From assembly GCA_006227965.1 (NCBI GenBank), contig SBFL01000362.1:1-26990 (forward strand): 26,990 nt of DNA. Direction: 5' to 3'. The translations under genes were made by a program, and so were the position numbers. Positions within the stretch are counted from its first letter, which is position 1. Every line of letters starts with the position of its first letter. The stretch is from Bacteroidota bacterium. Lineage in GTDB: Bacteria > Bacteroidota > Bacteroidia > Flavobacteriales > Flavobacteriaceae. Below are positions 24,404 to 26,990 of the stretch, piece by piece. The notes beneath the pieces were generated by a model that did not search any database, was not told where the DNA came from, and saw nothing but the letters and a program-made list of their open reading frames with translations.

Positions 24404-24976
24404 CTAAAACAGCCCGTTAACGTTCGTGGCAAAAAGTTTCACGGCAATAGCCAGCAGGATCACCCCGAAGACCTTGCGGATGACACTTAGCCCCCCTCGC
24501 CCCATAACCCGGGCAATCCGGGGTGAGGATTTCAGAACAATGTACACAAAGATAATGTTAAGGATGATGGCGATAATAATATTGATTACCTGGTATTCTG
24601 CCCGTATCGATAACAGGGTAGTCAGCGTTCCCGCACCCGCGATCAATGGAAAGGCAAGCGGGACCACCGAAGCCGATTCCGGGGCCTCATCCTTGTAGAG
24701 GGTCACTCCGAGGATCATTTCAATGGCCAGGAAAAACAGGACAAATGAACCTGCCACGGCGAATGAATTTACGTCGATCCCAATCAGTTTGAGGATCTCC
24801 TCCCCAATGAACAGAAAGGCTATCATAATGATGGCAGCCACTACGGAGGCCTTCTCAGATTGGATATGACCCACTTTTTGCCTCAGGCCAATAACGATGG
24901 GGACACTCCCGACGATGTCGATCACGGCGAACAGGATCATGGTTGCTGAAGAGATCTCCCTTAAATTCAGTTCCAT
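24404..24976 (-). CDS. MarC family membrane protein
   Basis: A 190-residue protein with about six spans. MarC-family segments are visible: FAVIDIVGSVPIVIGL (about 15-30), AGSFVLFFLAIEMILG and VPLAFPLIAGAGTLTTLL. Despite the name (multiple antibiotic resistance locus) the family has no proven resistance role; some members are thought to be transporters. The frame is open to 25069 but the ATG at 24976 matches family starts and follows a full promoter. Slightly short against the roughly 200-220 usual, without a missing core segment. Confidence 0.9.
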   Translation of the reverse strand: MELNLREISSATMILFAVIDIVGSVPIVIGLRQKVGHIQSEKASVVAAIIMIAFLFIGEEILKLIGIDVNSFAVAGSFVLFFLAIEMILGVTLYKDEAPESASVVPLAFPLIAGAGTLTTLLSIRAEYQVINIIIAIILNIIFVYIVLKSSPRIARVMGRGGLSVIRKVFGVILLAIAVKLFATNVNGLF

Positions 24977-24997
24977 CAGTGCGAATTTACAATGTGG

Positions 24998-25027
24998 CAA
25001 AGGTACGTTTCCCCATTTTACTGCAAA
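24998..25027 (-). promoter_or_regulatory. marC promoter
   Basis: On the minus strand TTTG (25024-25027), an 18-nt spacer and TACCTTTG (24998-25005) match both halves of the Bacteroidetes consensus. It ends 22 nt before the ATG at 24976. This is one of the two best promoters in the window, along with the one before sufE. Confidence 0.55.
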
Positions 25028-25069
25028 AGCCTTCCAGATTTTTAAAAACTGGGTTCCAGGGGGATTCAA

Positions 25070-25077
25070 TATCTTTG
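25070..25077 (+). promoter_or_regulatory. DUF3109 gene -7 element (TATCTTTG)
   Basis: TATCTTTG is an exact TAnnTTTG match ending 27 nt before the ATG at 25104. No TTTG is seen at the -33 position. It lies about 43 nt from the divergent marC -33 element. Confidence 0.45.
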
Positions 25078-25103
25078 ATTTCTGTTTTCAGTCGGCAAGT
25101 CGT

Positions 25104-25673
25104 ATGTTTCAAATAGGCAGGACCCTGGTGTCCGAGGAAATTCTCGAAGAGGCATTTGTTTGTGACCTTCAGGCATGTAAAGGGGCCTGTTGTGTGGAAG
25201 GCAGCGGGGGGGCACCCCTGGAGGATGAAGAAACCCGCGTTCTTGATGCCATTTATCCGCAAGTCAGAAAATTTCTGAGGCCTGAAGGGATTCGTGCCAT
25301 AGAATCTCAGGGCACCCATGTCAAGGGGTCGGATGGAGACTGGGAAACTCCCCTGGTGGAGGGACGGGAATGCGCCTACGTGGTCTTTGAAAACGGAGTG
25401 GCCCAATGCGGCATCGAGATTGCTCAGAAGGCAGGGGCTGTATCCTGGAAAAAACCGGTCTCCTGTCATTTATATCCGGTCCGGGTCCGGGAGTATACTC
25501 AGATAACGGCCGTGAATTATCACCAGTGGCATATTTGTGATGCGGCCTGCCGGCTTGGCCAGTCCCTGAAGGTGCCTGTTTACAAATTCGTAAGGGAGGC
25601 ACTTCTTCGGAAATTCGGGAAGGAGTGGTATGCCGAACTGGAAGCTGTGGCTGAGGAGCACCTCAGGTCGTAG
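25104..25673 (+). CDS. DUF3109 family cysteine-rich protein
   Basis: A 189-residue soluble protein with nine cysteines: Cys20, 25, 29 and 30 in FVCDLQACKGACCVEG, then Cys90 (GRECAY), 102 (AQCGIE), 121 (VSCHLYPVR), 145 and 149 (HICDAACR). The N-terminal cluster and the SCHLYP segment are the DUF3109 signature, related in style to YkgJ-type proteins thought to bind zinc or Fe-S. The frame is open upstream to 24897, but the ATG at 25104 follows a TATCTTTG promoter and the longer form would run through the marC promoter, so it is rejected. It overlaps the kinase gene by 11 nt, tail to tail. Function unknown. Confidence 0.88.
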   Translation: MFQIGRTLVSEEILEEAFVCDLQACKGACCVEGSGGAPLEDEETRVLDAIYPQVRKFLRPEGIRAIESQGTHVKGSDGDWETPLVEGRECAYVVFENGVAQCGIEIAQKAGAVSWKKPVSCHLYPVRVREYTQITAVNYHQWHICDAACRLGQSLKVPVYKFVREALLRKFGKEWYAELEAVAEEHLRS

Positions 25674-26990
25674 GTATTTTTAAGATTACCTGAGTGCCGG
25701 CCACACTGCCATCATCTTTGTAAAGATCTTCGACGGACAGCTCGAAACTGTTCTTGTGAATCCGGGAGAAATATGCCAAGCGGTCCCGGGTTATGGAAAT
25801 CCCCATGGATTTGCGTTTTAACACCCTGTCTTTGTTCAGTTTTTCTGATGCTTCCCTACCAATCCCGTTGTCGCGTATCCTAATAGTTATATAGCCTTTA
25901 TTGACCTGGTCCACTTCCAGCAGGATTTTCTTTTCCCCTTCCTTGGAAGACAGTCCGTGCCATATTGCATTTTCCAAAAAGGGCTGCAGGATCAGCGAGG
26001 GGATCCTTACCGTTTGCGGATTGATGTCCGGTGCTACGGTCACTTTGAAATCAATCTGCTCCTCGAAACGGATATTCTCGATATTCATGTACAACTTCAC
26101 TGTTTCCAATTCCTCATTAAGGGAATTTTCCCTTACGGATGAAGATTCCAGGATGCTGCGGACGAGCTTGGAAAACTTGTTCAGATAGAGGACAGCGTTT
26201 TTTTGTTCGTTATTGATGATGTAATGCTTGATCGAATTCAGGGAATTAAACAGAAAATGCGGATTCATTTGACTGCGAAGCATGCTTTGTTCCAGAGCCA
26301 TGATCTTCTTTTCGATTTCTATCCGGGACTGTCTGTAGGCAATATACAGGATCATGGCAATAAGCACCATCAGGAGGGCCCCTGTCAATAGGGTAGACTG
26401 GTTTCGCCTGAGTTTCAGGGTGACGATCTCATTTTCCCTGGCGAGCATTTGCATCTGTAGATCCCTCTTTTCGCGCTCAGATGCGGATATCAAATCATTT
26501 GCAAATTGTATGTTACGATTGGTAATAATTTTACTCCTTGTCGTCTGGGCCGTTGTGTAATATTTCAGTGCCTTTTCGTAGTCTCCGCGTGCTATCCATA
26601 AATCGTGGAGCCAGGTATTAGCGTCGTATATATAGTTGGTTATATTTAATTGACGGGCCAGTTGGAGCCCTTCGGACAGATACTTCTCTGCCAACTCATA
26701 TTGCCCGAGATTGTTGAGAACCCACCCGTATTGGATATATTGAAGAGAGAGGAGTTCCTGATCTGTATCAGCGGCTCCCACAACCATCAACGAGCTAATG
26801 AGTTCCTGAGCTTCTTCAGCCAGGTTCTGATGTGCCAGGACGTGAGCCCTGCCAACAGAATTTAGAACCAATAACCGGTCTGATCCTAAAAGGTGATTGA
26901 TCTGAGTTGATTTTTCGTAATGGGATAAGGACTCATTTAATTTCCCGAGTGCTTCAAGGCTTTCCCCTTTTGCATTATAACTATAAGCAA
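25663..26990 (-). CDS. LytS-type sensor histidine kinase with TPR sensor (5' end beyond right edge)
   Basis: An open frame enters from the right edge; 441 residues are visible. The N-terminal part holds TPR-like helices (NAKGESLEALGKLNESL and LNNLGQYELAEKYLSEGL, with GDYEKALKYYTTAQ). A coiled coil follows (SEREKRDLQMQMLARENEI), then one TM span (STLLTGALLMVLIAMILYIAY). The His_kinase domain has the phospho-acceptor His in LRSQMNPHFLFNSLNSIKH (codon at 26257-26259). The ATPase has FLENAIWHGL and RDNGIGREAS. This is the YehU/LytS-type kinase common in Bacteroidetes, usually paired with a LytTR regulator, probably beyond the edge. A TTG at 26871 is only internal. Signal unknown. Confidence 0.93.
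   Translation of the reverse strand, partial: AYSYNAKGESLEALGKLNESLSHYEKSTQINHLLGSDRLLVLNSVGRAHVLAHQNLAEEAQELISSLMVVGAADTDQELLSLQYIQYGWVLNNLGQYELAEKYLSEGLQLARQLNITNYIYDANTWLHDLWIARGDYEKALKYYTTAQTTRSKIITNRNIQFANDLISASEREKRDLQMQMLARENEIVTLKLRRNQSTLLTGALLMVLIAMILYIAYRQSRIEIEKKIMALEQSMLRSQMNPHFLFNSLNSIKHYIINNEQKNAVLYLNKFSKLVRSILESSSVRENSLNEELETVKLYMNIENIRFEEQIDFKVTVAPDINPQTVRIPSLILQPFLENAIWHGLSSKEGEKKILLEVDQVNKGYITIRIRDNGIGREASEKLNKDRVLKRKSMGISITRDRLAYFSRIHKNSFELSVEDLYKDDGSVAGTQVILKIPTT

Noticed and set aside
1..26990. Defence island, phage, IS element, CRISPR or tRNA gene
   Set aside because: No transposase, integrase, repeat array or cloverleaf was seen; every substantial stretch is accounted for by housekeeping or conserved flavobacterial genes.

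Overview
The window (about 27 kb, GC close to 50 percent by eye) reads as a chromosomal, mostly housekeeping segment of a Bacteroidetes bacterium, almost certainly a member of the Flavobacteriaceae with higher than usual GC (Robiginitalea-like is a guess). The reasons are: a suf operon carrying the Bacteroidetes-type extras (a DUF59 SufT-like protein, DUF2480, DUF3078); exported proteins with signal peptides ending in FGQ, RSQ or AQ; promoters of the Bacteroidetes type (TTTG, 17-23 nt, TAnnTTTG) instead of -35/-10 boxes; and weak Shine-Dalgarno sites. I see no tRNA, rRNA, CRISPR array, transposase, integrase or phage gene, and no stretch of 300 bases without a gene.

Layout. (1) 1-8375, minus strand: sufA-B-C-D-S-E, then a SufT-like MIP18 protein, DUF2480, a DUF3078 outer-membrane-type protein and a second barrel-like exported protein cut by the left edge. 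This is a complete Fe-S cluster assembly operon: SufS and SufE mobilise sulfur, SufBCD is the scaffold, SufA is the carrier, and the SufT-like protein acts in maturation. An internal consensus promoter lies between sufS and sufE. (2) 8379-8617: divergent control region between sufA and thiL with two candidate -7 elements and a co-centred nested dyad. (3) 8618-17146, mainly plus strand: thiL; a small Cys/His protein on the minus strand; a brnQ-type amino-acid carrier; a hemJ/CopD membrane protein; an NtrY-like sensor kinase followed closely by an enoyl-CoA hydratase and an exported protein of unknown function; and a PA0069-family radical SAM protein. (4) 17167-20518, minus strand: a Tat-exported Gfo/Idh/MocA oxidoreductase, an HD phosphohydrolase overlapping a PlsC-type acyltransferase by 4 nt, a clear terminator, and a bacilliredoxin. 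(5) 20648-24167, plus strand: TerB-DnaJ (DjlA-like) protein, HupE/UreJ-like membrane protein, dCMP deaminase, and an S41 C-terminal processing protease. (6) 24176-26990: a small two-TM protein and a MarC protein (minus), a cysteine-rich DUF3109 protein (plus), and a LytS-type TPR histidine kinase (minus) running off the right edge.

I did not find a convincing undescribed system. The leads I would follow are the nested dyad between sufA and thiL, the internal promoter upstream of sufE that could uncouple sufE-sufT-DUF2480-DUF3078 from sufABCDS, the two exported barrel-type proteins at the tail of an Fe-S operon, and the inverted repeats placed on the dCMP deaminase and radical SAM promoter regions.
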